Assembly: GCF_903815225.1 (NCBI RefSeq)
Contig: NZ_LR813084.1
Location: 496,001 to 560,000, forward strand
Origin: Delftia tsuruhatensis
GTDB taxonomy: Bacteria > Pseudomonadota > Gammaproteobacteria > Burkholderiales > Burkholderiaceae_C
DNA length: 64,000 nt
Reading direction: 5' to 3'
The first letter of the stretch is position 1. Each line of letters starts with the position of its first letter. Below, piece after piece: positions 25,491 to 33,552 of this stretch. Made by a program: the position numbers and the translations under genes. The notes beneath the pieces were generated by a model, which saw only the letters and a list, made by a program, of their open reading frames with translations, was not told the DNA's origin and made no database searches.

Positions 25491-26649
25491 TGTTCAGATA
25501 CACCTCTTTGCCCAAGTTCAGCATCAGGCGGTTGGCCCAGCCGAACAGGGCGGCCGAATGCAGCATGTCCAGGATTTCCTGGTCGGTGAGGCCGGCATCG
25601 CGCAGCGGCCGCAGCTGGGCGGCACCAAAGCTGCCGGGTGCGCGCGTCAGTGCCAGCGAGGACTGGATGATGGCGCGCTCGCGGGCATTGGTGCCGGCCG
25701 TGTCCGGGTCGTCGAACATCTGGGCCATCACATCGTTGCGCTTGGCCAGCTGCTCGAAGCGCTGGGCATGGACCGAGGCGCAGTAGACGCAGCCGTTGGA
25801 ACGCGAGACGGCCGTGGCCGCGACCTCGCGCTCGGGGCGCGACAGGCCGCCCGGCGCATACATGATGGCGTTGAAGGCCTGCGAGCGTTCCGACAGCACG
25901 CGCGGCTGGCGGGCCAGCAGCAGGTAGAAGTCCGAGGTCCGGGCCTTGGGGTGGCTCAGGTCCAGCACGGCCTGTTGCTCGGGCGTGGCCGTGGCGGGGT
26001 CGAGCACGGGCAGCCAGGACTTCCAGTCCAGCGTCTCGCTGGTGTAGCCGTTGCGTCGCAGCGGCTCGCCGGGCGGCGGCAGGTTGGCGGGGTGAACGAA
26101 GGGTGCGGCGGCGGCTTCGGCCGCCGGGGCGCTGGCCTGGCCGCCCAGGGCGTCCATGGCCCGCACGCCCGCGAACAGGCGCAGCTGGTAGGCGACGAAG
26201 CCCACGAGCTGGGCCAGCAGCACGGTGTCGTCCACGGACAGGCCGGATTCGGGCAGGGCCAGCAGGGCCGCGCGGTCGCTCTCGGCGGGATGCAGGGCCA
26301 GCGTGCGCACGAAGTGCAGGGCCGCATCCAGGCGCGCGTCGCCCGTCTGGGCACCGGGCTGGGCCAGCACGCTGCGCAGCACGGGCGTCAGGGCCTCGCC
26401 CAGGGCTTCGGCGCGCTGGCGGTATTCATCGGCCAGGGCCTGCACGCCGCTGACGCGGCTTTGCTCGCTGGCCAGCACCAGGCGCTCGGCCTGGGTCAGG
26501 TGCTCGCCCAGGGCGTTGCCCAGCAGCAGGTCCTCGCAGGCCTGGGTGGCGATGGCCACCTTGTCGCGCTGGCGGCGCGTGGCGAAGACGGGGGAGGAGG
26601 CGGTCAGGCCGGCCAGGCGGTCGATGGTGTCGTTGTGTTGGGCGGTCAT
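25483..26649 (-). CDS. Fused CMD / alkylhydroperoxidase-domain protein (Avi_7170 plus Avi_7169 type)
   Basis: A 388-residue protein with two AhpD/CMD-like halves. The N-terminal half (about 1-180) starts NDTIDRLAGL and resembles the TIGR04029 CMD group; the C-terminal half (about 190-388) resembles the TIGR04030 peroxidase group and has the redox pair and His in SNGCVYCASVHAQRF. These are usually separate genes, so this looks like a fusion. AhpD-type proteins reduce peroxides through the CxxC pair; the N-terminal half lacks such a pair. It is the last gene of a minus-strand operon, seven bases after the flavin monooxygenase, and may remove a peroxide or handle a product of that enzyme. Family names are from memory. 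Confidence 0.75.
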   Translation of the reverse strand: MTAQHNDTIDRLAGLTASSPVFATRRQRDKVAIATQACEDLLLGNALGEHLTQAERLVLASEQSRVSGVQALADEYRQRAEALGEALTPVLRSVLAQPGAQTGDARLDAALHFVRTLALHPAESDRAALLALPESGLSVDDTVLLAQLVGFVAYQLRLFAGVRAMDALGGQASAPAAEAAAAPFVHPANLPPPGEPLRRNGYTSETLDWKSWLPVLDPATATPEQQAVLDLSHPKARTSDFYLLLARQPRVLSERSQAFNAIMYAPGGLSRPEREVAATAVSRSNGCVYCASVHAQRFEQLAKRNDVMAQMFDDPDTAGTNARERAIIQSSLALTRAPGSFGAAQLRPLRDAGLTDQEILDMLHSAALFGWANRLMLNLGKEVYLNTP

Positions 26650-26656
26650 ATCGGTC

Positions 26657-28138
26657 TCAGTTCTTGTCGGCCAGGGCCCGCACGCGGGCCTCGGGGTCGG
26701 CGGGCGTCCATTCGCCGCCGTCCAGTTCAGGCTCGCTGTAGGCCTGCAACTGGGCGTAGTGGTGTTCCATGTCCTCGCGGTAGAACAGCGCGGACAGGCC
26801 CTGGGCCAGCTTGCGCGCGCCATCGCTGATGGCCGGGATGTCGCCCGACACCGTGCCGTGCGACAGCGCGGCGGCATAGCAAAAGCAGTGCACGCGGTCC
26901 AGGCCGGGCAGGGCGCCGGGCGTCTTTTCCTGGAACTCGAACAGCGGGCCCAGGTCGGGCGAGTCCGACAGTTCCTGGTCCTCGTCGCCGGCCTTGGGCG
27001 CGAAGCGGTCGCTCCACAAGCGCACATGGGGCGCGATGCCTGCGAACTCGGGGCGCTGGCTCCAGTCGATGGCAAAGCCCGTGGAGACGATCAGGAAGTC
27101 CAGCATGAAGACGCCGCGTGGCGTGCTCACGCGCAGCCTGTCGCCGGCCTGCTCGACCTTCTGCACCGCGCAGCCCAGGTTGAAGTGGGCGTTGGCATGG
27201 CGCGAGACGCGCAGCGTGCTGCCGTGCGGCGGCGGCACCTGCTGGACGTTGATGTAGTGGCGGATGCGCCATTTCCAGGCATCGGGCAGCAGGAACTGGC
27301 CATGCGTGAGGCCCGGCGTGCCCGAGCCCTTGGACTTGTTGATGCGCGGCAGGTCATGGCGGCGCACCAGCAGGTCCACGCTGGCGGCGCCGTGCTCCAG
27401 CGCCGTGGCCGCGCTGTCCATGGCCGAGGAGCCCGCGCCCACCACGCCCACGTGCAGGCCGGCCAGGCGGGCGTAGTCCATTGCGTCGGAGGAATGCGCC
27501 CAGCGGCTGCGCTCCACGCCCTGCATGAAGGCGGGAATCTGCGGGCCGCCCAGGCCGTCGCGGCCCGTGGCCAGCACCACGCGGCGCGCCAGCCAGGTAC
27601 GGGAGGCACCGTCGGCCGTCACATCGACCTCGACGACGCCATCCGCCTGCGGGCGCACGGCCGTGACCTGGTGGCCGTTGCGCACGTCGCAGCGCATCAC
27701 GCGCCGGTACCAGCGCAGGTAGTCCATCCACTGCAGGCGCGGGATCTTGTCCAGCGCGGCCCAGGCTTCTCGGCCCCATTGGGCGATGAACCAGGCGCGG
27801 AAGGTCAGCGAGGGCAGGCCCAGCGCGGGGCCGGTCAGCTCCTTGGGTGAGCGCAGGGTTTCCATGCGCGCCGTCGTGGCCCAGGGGCCTTCGAAGTCCG
27901 GCGGGGCCTTGTCCAGCAAAACGGCCGCGATGCCCAGCTGGGACAGCGCGGCCGACAGGGCCAGGCCCGCCTGGCCGGCGCCGATGACCAGGACATCGTG
28001 CACGGGCTGGCCGTCGCGGGTGGCAGGGGGGATCCAGGCCTTGGCAGGCCAGCCCAGGGCGACGAGGTCGTCGCGCAGGCGTTCTTCAAGGGCCGCCAGG
28101 CCTGCGGGGGCCGTGGCTGCCGTATCGGTCAGGGACAT
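26657..28138 (-). CDS. FAD-dependent, NAD(P)H-using monooxygenase-like protein
   Basis: A 493-residue flavoprotein with two Rossmann motifs: VLVIGAGQAGLALSAALSQL near residue 50 for FAD and VGVVGAGSSAMDSAATAL near 230 for NAD(P)H. Between them the layout (TGPALGLPSLTFRAWF, IPRLQWMDYLRWYRR) follows the SidA/FMO and Baeyer-Villiger-like group, and VVLATGRDGLGGPQIP marks the domain border. No signal peptide is present. It lies between a Bug receptor gene (54 bases upstream) and the CMD peroxidase gene (7 bases downstream) on the same strand, so it probably oxidises a small organic compound that this operon takes up. The substrate is unknown. Confidence 0.85.
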   Translation of the reverse strand: MSLTDTAATAPAGLAALEERLRDDLVALGWPAKAWIPPATRDGQPVHDVLVIGAGQAGLALSAALSQLGIAAVLLDKAPPDFEGPWATTARMETLRSPKELTGPALGLPSLTFRAWFIAQWGREAWAALDKIPRLQWMDYLRWYRRVMRCDVRNGHQVTAVRPQADGVVEVDVTADGASRTWLARRVVLATGRDGLGGPQIPAFMQGVERSRWAHSSDAMDYARLAGLHVGVVGAGSSAMDSAATALEHGAASVDLLVRRHDLPRINKSKGSGTPGLTHGQFLLPDAWKWRIRHYINVQQVPPPHGSTLRVSRHANAHFNLGCAVQKVEQAGDRLRVSTPRGVFMLDFLIVSTGFAIDWSQRPEFAGIAPHVRLWSDRFAPKAGDEDQELSDSPDLGPLFEFQEKTPGALPGLDRVHCFCYAAALSHGTVSGDIPAISDGARKLAQGLSALFYREDMEHHYAQLQAYSEPELDGGEWTPADPEARVRALADKN

Positions 28139-28192
28139 AAACTCACCAGAGAAAGCGCGCCAGCAGGAGCATGCCGACGGACGCGCGGGGCA

Positions 28193-29197
28193 TCAATCGA
28201 TGCTGATTTTCGCGTCTTTGACCACCTGTGCCCACTTCAGGCGGTCGCTGTGCACGGTTTTCCTGAACTGCTCGGGCGTTTCGATGCGGATGGCATTGCC
28301 CTGGGATTCGAAGCGCGCACGCACCTCGGGCAGTTCCAGCACCTCGCGCACGGCCTGGCTGAGTCGGGCGACGATGGCCGGGTCCGTGCCCTTGGGCGCG
28401 AAGATGCCGAACCAGATCGAGCTGTCGAAACCCTTGGTGCCGGGCAGGCCGCTGGAGGCGATGGTCGGCACTTCCTTGATGACTTCCACGGGCTTGGCCG
28501 TGGTCACGCCCAGCAGGCGCACCTTGCCGCTCTTGTAGTGGGGCAGCACGGTCTGGACCTGGTTCATGATGCAGCAGGTCTCGCCGCGCAGCACCGAGGT
28601 GATGGCCTCGGGGCCGCCCTTGTAGGGCACGTGGACCATGTTCAGGCCCAGGCGCGCATTGAACTCGGCAAAGGCCATGTGCGTGCCCGCGCCGTTGCCC
28701 GTGGAGGCGTAGTTGTACTTGCCGGGGTTGGCCTTGATCTCGTCCACGAACTCCTTGAGGTTCCTGACGTTGATCACGTTGGGGTTGATGGTCAGCACGT
28801 TGGACACGTCGATCAGCGGCGCCACGGGCACGAAGTCGGACTCCACGTCGAAGGGCAGCTTCTTGTAGAGCGCGGCATTGCTGCCGTGCGTGGCTGCCGT
28901 GCCGAAGGCCAGGGTGTAGCCGTCGGGTCTGGCGCGTGCCACGATCTCGCTGGCGATGTTGCCGGCCGCGCCGGACTTGTAGTCGATGATGACGGGCTGG
29001 CCCAGGCGCTGGGACAGCGGCTCCTGCACGCCGCGCGCGATCACGTCCACGCCCGAGCCTGCGGGAAAGCCCAGGATCATGGTCACGGGCTGGTGCGGCC
29101 AGGCGCCATGCTCGGCGGCGCCGGCAGGGGCGGCGCCGAAGACGGCCAGGGCCGCGGCGGCGGCGGGAATCCAGGAGCGAAAGAGCGAGGGGCGCAT
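28193..29197 (-). CDS. Tripartite tricarboxylate transporter substrate-binding protein (TctC/Bug)
   Basis: A 334-residue periplasmic binding protein of the Bug family. The signal peptide ends about AAPAGAAEHG. Family marks are PVTMILGFPAGSGVDVIARG, QPVIIDYKSGAAGNIASEIV, and VPYKGGPEAITSVLRGE. No TctA or TctB membrane genes are near, as is common for the many orphan Bug proteins of Comamonadaceae and Alcaligenaceae. The ATG at 29197 begins the signal peptide. It is the first gene of the operon with the monooxygenase and CMD genes, so it may bind their substrate. The promoter region upstream is AT-rich and has the palindrome CATATGCATATG near 29262. Confidence 0.92.
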   Translation of the reverse strand: MRPSLFRSWIPAAAAALAVFGAAPAGAAEHGAWPHQPVTMILGFPAGSGVDVIARGVQEPLSQRLGQPVIIDYKSGAAGNIASEIVARARPDGYTLAFGTAATHGSNAALYKKLPFDVESDFVPVAPLIDVSNVLTINPNVINVRNLKEFVDEIKANPGKYNYASTGNGAGTHMAFAEFNARLGLNMVHVPYKGGPEAITSVLRGETCCIMNQVQTVLPHYKSGKVRLLGVTTAKPVEVIKEVPTIASSGLPGTKGFDSSIWFGIFAPKGTDPAIVARLSQAVREVLELPEVRARFESQGNAIRIETPEQFRKTVHSDRLKWAQVVKDAKISID

Positions 29198-29311
29198 GGT
29201 ATGCAGGGAATCCGGTGAATCAATTCCTTTATTTTCGTGAGAACTTAATGATTCACTTTCATATGCATATGTTGGTATGAAGCCAGTGGGGACATGTGCC
29301 TGGCCAGCAGC

Positions 29312-29335
29312 AAAAAGCCCGCCGATGGGGCGGGC
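29312..29335 (-). terminator. Rho-independent terminator after the YXWGXW-like gene
   Basis: On the minus strand GCCCGCC and GGCGGGC form a 7-bp stem with a five-base loop, followed by TTTTT (29316 down to 29312). It lies 22 bases after the stop of the gene at 29357-29746 and shields the tctC promoter from read-through. Confidence 0.9.
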
Positions 29336-29356
29336 TCGAATTCGCATGGTGGCGGA

Positions 29357-29746
29357 TCAGTGGCGGTGGGGGTTGTTCGGACGGCGGTCGTAGCGGTTGG
29401 GCACGCCGTCGCGGTCGCGGTCCCAGCGTCCCGGCGCGTAGTCCCAGCGGCCGCCGTGTTGCGCCCACACGGGCTGGCGATAGACATAGCCGGGCCGGGC
29501 CTTGACCCAGTGGCCGGCGACCCAGGCGTGGCGGTGGCCCTGGGGACGCCAGTAGCCCGGGGTCCAGACATAGCCACGGCGCGGTGCCGGCACGGCCTCG
29601 TAGCGCATGGGCGGCGGTGCGCCGAACTGCACGGAGACGGCGGCGCCCGGTGCCGCATAGGTGACGCTGGCCTGGGCCTGTGCGGCCCCGGTCCAGCCGG
29701 CCAGGACCAGGGTGGCGGCAATCAGCGGTGTGCGAAGGGAAATCAT
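29357..29746 (-). CDS. Small exported protein with YXWxxGYW-type repeats
   Basis: A 129-residue protein with a signal peptide (cut about after GAAQA, residue 24). The mature part is rich in Trp, Tyr, Arg and His and has the motif YVWTPGYW followed by HAWVAGHW and later QHGGRWDYAPGRW, which fits the YXWGXW-repeat family of envelope proteins. The last 20 residues are Asp/Arg/Asn-rich and end in HRH. No function is known to me; the location is probably periplasmic or outer membrane. It is a single-gene unit with its own terminator. Confidence 0.8.
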   Translation of the reverse strand: MISLRTPLIAATLVLAGWTGAAQAQASVTYAAPGAAVSVQFGAPPPMRYEAVPAPRRGYVWTPGYWRPQGHRHAWVAGHWVKARPGYVYRQPVWAQHGGRWDYAPGRWDRDRDGVPNRYDRRPNNPHRH

Positions 29747-29928
29747 GGCGGCTCCTTGTCTGCGTTGCTTCTGTCAGGACACCTGCAAGGCATCCATGAC
29801 TGCATGGTGCAGGGGCCGCGTCAACCCCGGGTTGCCGGGGCGCGAAGTCTTGCAATCTTGTGTATCGCCTTGGTGAAGCCCTGTTGCCAGGCGCTGCACA
29901 TGCAACCGGCCGCCAGCCGGAGCCAGCG

Positions 29929-30669
29929 TCAGGCCGTGCCTCTGCGCAATGCCGTGAAGGCCGAGAACTCCCAGCTGCGCATGGCCAGCACCAGCGTATA
30001 GCCTTCGCGCTGCTGCGGTGGCAGGCGCTGGTCCATGAGATGCTGCTGCGAGAAATCGTGTGCCAGCCGCTGTATGCGCTCCACGAAGCTGGGCGCCAGG
30101 TGGCGCGCAATGGTGCCGTGGACCATGAGCATGCCTTCGCCGGGCTGATCGAATCCGCCACCGAAGTAGTCGAGCACGGCGTTCTCGCGGAAGTATTCCA
30201 TCACCGGGCCGCGGGCGCGCCAGCGGAAGGTCTTGGCCAGGCGCAGCCGGTAGCGGTTGCCGGGGCGCAGCTCGATGATGCCGATGCGGTCGAGCTGGGC
30301 CAGGTAGCGGATGCCTTCGGCCTCGGTCAGGCGGTAGGTGGCGACGATCTGCTCCAGCGTCCACTGGCTCAGCACGCAGATGGCCATGAGCAGCAGCTTG
30401 CGGTCGGCGACCACGGCGTTTTCCTGCTCGGGCGTCATCTCCTGCAGCAGGGGCTGGCTGTCGGCCACGCGGCGTGCCAGGTCGGCGAAGTCCAGGCTCA
30501 GCGCGCGGCAGATGGCATCGATGCGCGACAGCGGCATGTCGCCCTTGGCCAGCATGCGCTTGACGCTGGACTCGGCCATGCCCAGGGCTCGCGCCAGGTC
30601 GGCATAGGTCATCTGGGCAGCCTTGAGTTCCTTCTTGAGGGCGATGACGAGATCGGCGGTGGTGCTCAT
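29929..30669 (-). CDS. XRE-family transcriptional regulator
   Basis: A 246-residue regulator. The N-terminal helix-turn-helix (about 10-65) reads MTYADLARALGMAESSVKRM with the usual second half DAICRALSLDFADL. The C-terminal 170 residues form a helical domain, conserved in a betaproteobacterial group, that starts MTPEQENAVVADRKLLLMAI; no ligand-binding motif can be named. It is divergent from the CREST membrane protein gene across 115 bases that hold TATCGATA and an inverted repeat GCATCG-N12-CGATGC (30706-30729). It may control that gene and itself, but this is an inference. Confidence 0.85.
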   Translation of the reverse strand: MSTTADLVIALKKELKAAQMTYADLARALGMAESSVKRMLAKGDMPLSRIDAICRALSLDFADLARRVADSQPLLQEMTPEQENAVVADRKLLLMAICVLSQWTLEQIVATYRLTEAEGIRYLAQLDRIGIIELRPGNRYRLRLAKTFRWRARGPVMEYFRENAVLDYFGGGFDQPGEGMLMVHGTIARHLAPSFVERIQRLAHDFSQQHLMDQRLPPQQREGYTLVLAMRSWEFSAFTALRRGTA

Positions 30670-30784
30670 GGGTAGCGATTATCGATACCAGAAGTGCTGC
30701 GGGGTGCATCGGGTGCAGAAAAACGATGCTTGGAGGGTGGGTGGCTCGTCACACTGCGCTCCAACTTTCCACCAGGAGCAGCCC

Positions 30785-31588
30785 ATGCCAACCGCCTTGA
30801 TCTCACCCGCCACCGCCTTGCGCGCATTGCACTGGGGAGCCGCCCTGCTGTTGCTGGTCGCGCTGTTCGGTCCCAGCGTGCCGCAGCCGCAGGACTTCCA
30901 CGGTTTTGCCGACCAGCGTGCCTGGGGGCCGCTGCCCCATGCGCTGGACGTGCTCAGCAACCTGGGCTTCGCCTGGGCGGCCGTGGCCGGGGCGCGCCTG
31001 CTCCTGGGCGCGGGCAGCCAGGGGCTGGCGCCCGCCCTGCGCTGGCTGGCGGCGCTGTTCTTCACGGGCCTGGCCTGCTCGGCCATCGGCTCGTCCATCT
31101 ACCACTGGGTGCCCGGCGATGCCACGCTGGCCGGCGACCGGCTGGGCATGTCCATGGCCTTCGCGGGCATGCTGGGGCTGGCGCTGCAATCGCGCATCGC
31201 CGACCGCGTGGCCCTGCGCGCCGCAGCGGCCATGTTGGCCGCAGCCGTGGCCTCTGTGCTGGTGTGGCTGTACGGCGGCAACCTGCTGCCCTGGGCGCTG
31301 GTGCAGGGCGGCGGCATGCTGGCCATTCTGGGCCTGGCTTGCGTGGCGCCACGCCATGGCGCGCTGGCGTTGCGGCTGGGCGCGGTGATCGCCTGGTATG
31401 CGGCGGCCAAAGTGCTGGAGTGGGGTGACGCGGCGGTCTTCGAGGCCACGGCCGGCCTGGTCTCCGGCCACAGCCTCAAGCATGTGCTGGCTGCCGCCGC
31501 GGCCTGGCCCGTGGTGGCCGCGCTGCGGTCGGCCGCTGAAGGCACAATGTGCGCCGATGCCCGCCTGCGCGGCGCCTCCAAACGTTGA
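30785..31588 (+). CDS. CREST-superfamily (ceramidase-like) membrane protein
   Basis: A 267-residue inner-membrane protein with seven predicted hydrophobic helices. The layout matches the CREST hydrolase group (alkaline ceramidase, PAQR receptors): an Asp near the start (ALDVLSNLGFAWA), a Ser and His in SSIYHWVPGD, an Asp in GDRLGMSMAF and the pair of His residues in SGHSLKHVLAA near the end. These residues bind zinc and cut an amide in ceramidases. The ATG at 30785 follows a CAGGAGCAGCC site. Eleven bases separate it from the LplT/acyltransferase fusion gene, so the two are probably one lipid-related operon. Substrate is unknown. Confidence 0.7.
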   Translation: MPTALISPATALRALHWGAALLLLVALFGPSVPQPQDFHGFADQRAWGPLPHALDVLSNLGFAWAAVAGARLLLGAGSQGLAPALRWLAALFFTGLACSAIGSSIYHWVPGDATLAGDRLGMSMAFAGMLGLALQSRIADRVALRAAAAMLAAAVASVLVWLYGGNLLPWALVQGGGMLAILGLACVAPRHGALALRLGAVIAWYAAAKVLEWGDAAVFEATAGLVSGHSLKHVLAAAAAWPVVAALRSAAEGTMCADARLRGASKR

Positions 31589-31599
31589 GGGAAGACAAG

Positions 31600-33552
31600 A
31601 TGTACCAGCAAGAGACCGGCAGAGCGTCTGCGAAAGAGACGATGGCATCGGCCGCGCAAGAGCATCCCAACCAGTTCGCCCTGCTGGGCCAGCGGCGCTT
31701 CGCGCCGTTCTTCTGGACCCAGTTCTCGGGCGCGGCCAACGACAACCTGTTCAAGTTCGCGCTCACCGTGATGGTGACCTACCAGCTCAGCGTCTCCTGG
31801 CTGCCGCCCTCGCTGGCGGGCCTGGCGATCGGGGCGCTGTTCATCCTGCCCTTCCTGCTGTTTTCGGCGACCTCGGGGCAGTTGACGGACAAGTGGGACA
31901 AGACGCGCATGTTCCGCCTCGTCAAGAACCTGGAGATCGCCATCATGGCGCTGGCGGCCTGGGGCTTCGTGCAGGCCCAGGTGCCGGTGCTGCTGGGCTG
32001 TGTGTTCCTGATGGGCGTGCATTCCACGCTGTTCGGTCCCGTGAAGTTCGCCTACCTGCCCCAGGTCCTCGACGAACGCGAGCTGACGGGCGGCAACGGC
32101 ATGGTGGAGATGGGCACCTTCGTCGCCATCTTGCTGGGCAATGTGGCCGGCGGCCTGCTGGTGGCCGTGCCCCAGGTCGGCCATCTGCAGGTGGCCGTGG
32201 CCTGCCTGGCGCTGGCGGTGATCGGGCGCCTGTGCGCGCAGTTCATTCCCAACGCGCCGGCCACCGATCCGCACCTGGTCATCAACTGGAACCCGTTCAC
32301 CGAGACCTGGCGCAATCTGCGCCTGGCCCACGGGCAGCCCGTGGTGTTCCGCTCGCTGCTGGGCATCAGCTGGATGTGGTTCTTCGGCGCCGTGTTCCTG
32401 GCCCAGTTCCCCAGTTTCGCCAAGGAGGTGCTGCACGGGGACGAGCATGTGGCCTCGCTGCTGCTGGTGGTGTTCTCCGTGGGCATCGGCATCGGTTCGC
32501 TGCTGTGCGAGGTGTTCAGCCGCCGCCATGTGGAGATTGGCCTGGTGCCGCTGGGCGCCATCGGCATGAGCGTGTTCGCCGTGGACCTGTTCTTCGCCGC
32601 ACGGGCTTTGCCGCCTTCCGAGCTGATGGGCGTGGGCGCCTTCTTCGCCAGGCCCGCGCACTGGCGCGTGATGGCCGACCTGGGGCTGCTGGCCATGTCG
32701 GCAGGCATCTACAGCGTGCCCATGTACGCGCTGATCCAGATGCGCAGCCTGCCCACGCACCGCGCACGCATCATCGCGGCCAACAATATCCTCAATGCCC
32801 TGTTCATGATCGCCTCCAGCGTGCTGGCCGGCGCCTTGCTCGCGGCGGGCTTCAGCATCCCCCAGGTGTTCCTGATCACCGGCATCGCCAATGCCGTCGT
32901 GGCGGCCTACATCTTCCTGCTGGTGCCCGAGTACCTGTTGCGCTTCGTGGCCTGGGTGGCCTCGCGCTTCGTCTACCGCTTCAAGGTCCGGGGCGACGAG
33001 CATATTCCGGCCACGGGTGCGGCCATCCTGGCCTGCAATCATGTGAGCTTCGTCGACGCGGTGCTGCTCATGGCCGCCAGTCCCCGGCCCATCTATTTCC
33101 TGATGGACCACCGCATTTTCCGCGTGCCGGTGCTGGGCTGGCTGTTCCGCCTGGCCAAGGCGATTCCCGTGGCGCCCCAGAAGGAGGATGCGGCCACCTA
33201 CGAGGCCGCGTTCGAGCGCGCCGCCCAGGTGCTGCGCGAAGGGGATCTGCTGGCCATCTTCCCGGAGGGCGGCATCACGCGCGACGGGCAGCTGCAGGAG
33301 TTCCGGGGCGGCATCATGAAGATCGTCGAGCGCGCCCAGGCCGAGGGCCTGCAGGTCCCCGTGATCCCCATGGCGCTGACCAACCTCTGGGGGTCGTACT
33401 TCAGCCGCATCGAGCAGGGCGGCGCCATGGTACGGCCCTTCCGGCGCGGCATGTTCAACCGCGTGGGACTGAACGTGGGCCAGCCCATGGCCCAGTCCGA
33501 GGTGCAGCCCGCACTGCTGCGCGAGCGCGTGATGCGGCTGCTGGCGGCCTAA
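31600..33552 (+). CDS. MFS lysophospholipid-transporter-like protein fused to an acyltransferase
   Basis: A 650-residue protein. Residues 30-430 form an MFS transporter of the LplT type (FSGAANDNLFKFALTVMVTY near the start). Residues 450-650 form a PlsC-like acyltransferase with the HX4D site NHVSFVD (His481, Asp486) and FPEGGITRDG (554 onward). In enterobacteria LplT brings lysophosphatidylethanolamine across the inner membrane and Aas re-acylates it; here flippase and acyltransferase are one chain, and the acyl-ACP synthetase domain of Aas is missing. It should recycle lysophospholipids at the inner membrane. Its stop overlaps the stop of the convergent gene by four bases. Confidence 0.9.
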   Translation: MYQQETGRASAKETMASAAQEHPNQFALLGQRRFAPFFWTQFSGAANDNLFKFALTVMVTYQLSVSWLPPSLAGLAIGALFILPFLLFSATSGQLTDKWDKTRMFRLVKNLEIAIMALAAWGFVQAQVPVLLGCVFLMGVHSTLFGPVKFAYLPQVLDERELTGGNGMVEMGTFVAILLGNVAGGLLVAVPQVGHLQVAVACLALAVIGRLCAQFIPNAPATDPHLVINWNPFTETWRNLRLAHGQPVVFRSLLGISWMWFFGAVFLAQFPSFAKEVLHGDEHVASLLLVVFSVGIGIGSLLCEVFSRRHVEIGLVPLGAIGMSVFAVDLFFAARALPPSELMGVGAFFARPAHWRVMADLGLLAMSAGIYSVPMYALIQMRSLPTHRARIIAANNILNALFMIASSVLAGALLAAGFSIPQVFLITGIANAVVAAYIFLLVPEYLLRFVAWVASRFVYRFKVRGDEHIPATGAAILACNHVSFVDAVLLMAASPRPIYFLMDHRIFRVPVLGWLFRLAKAIPVAPQKEDAATYEAAFERAAQVLREGDLLAIFPEGGITRDGQLQEFRGGIMKIVERAQAEGLQVPVIPMALTNLWGSYFSRIEQGGAMVRPFRRGMFNRVGLNVGQPMAQSEVQPALLRERVMRLLAA

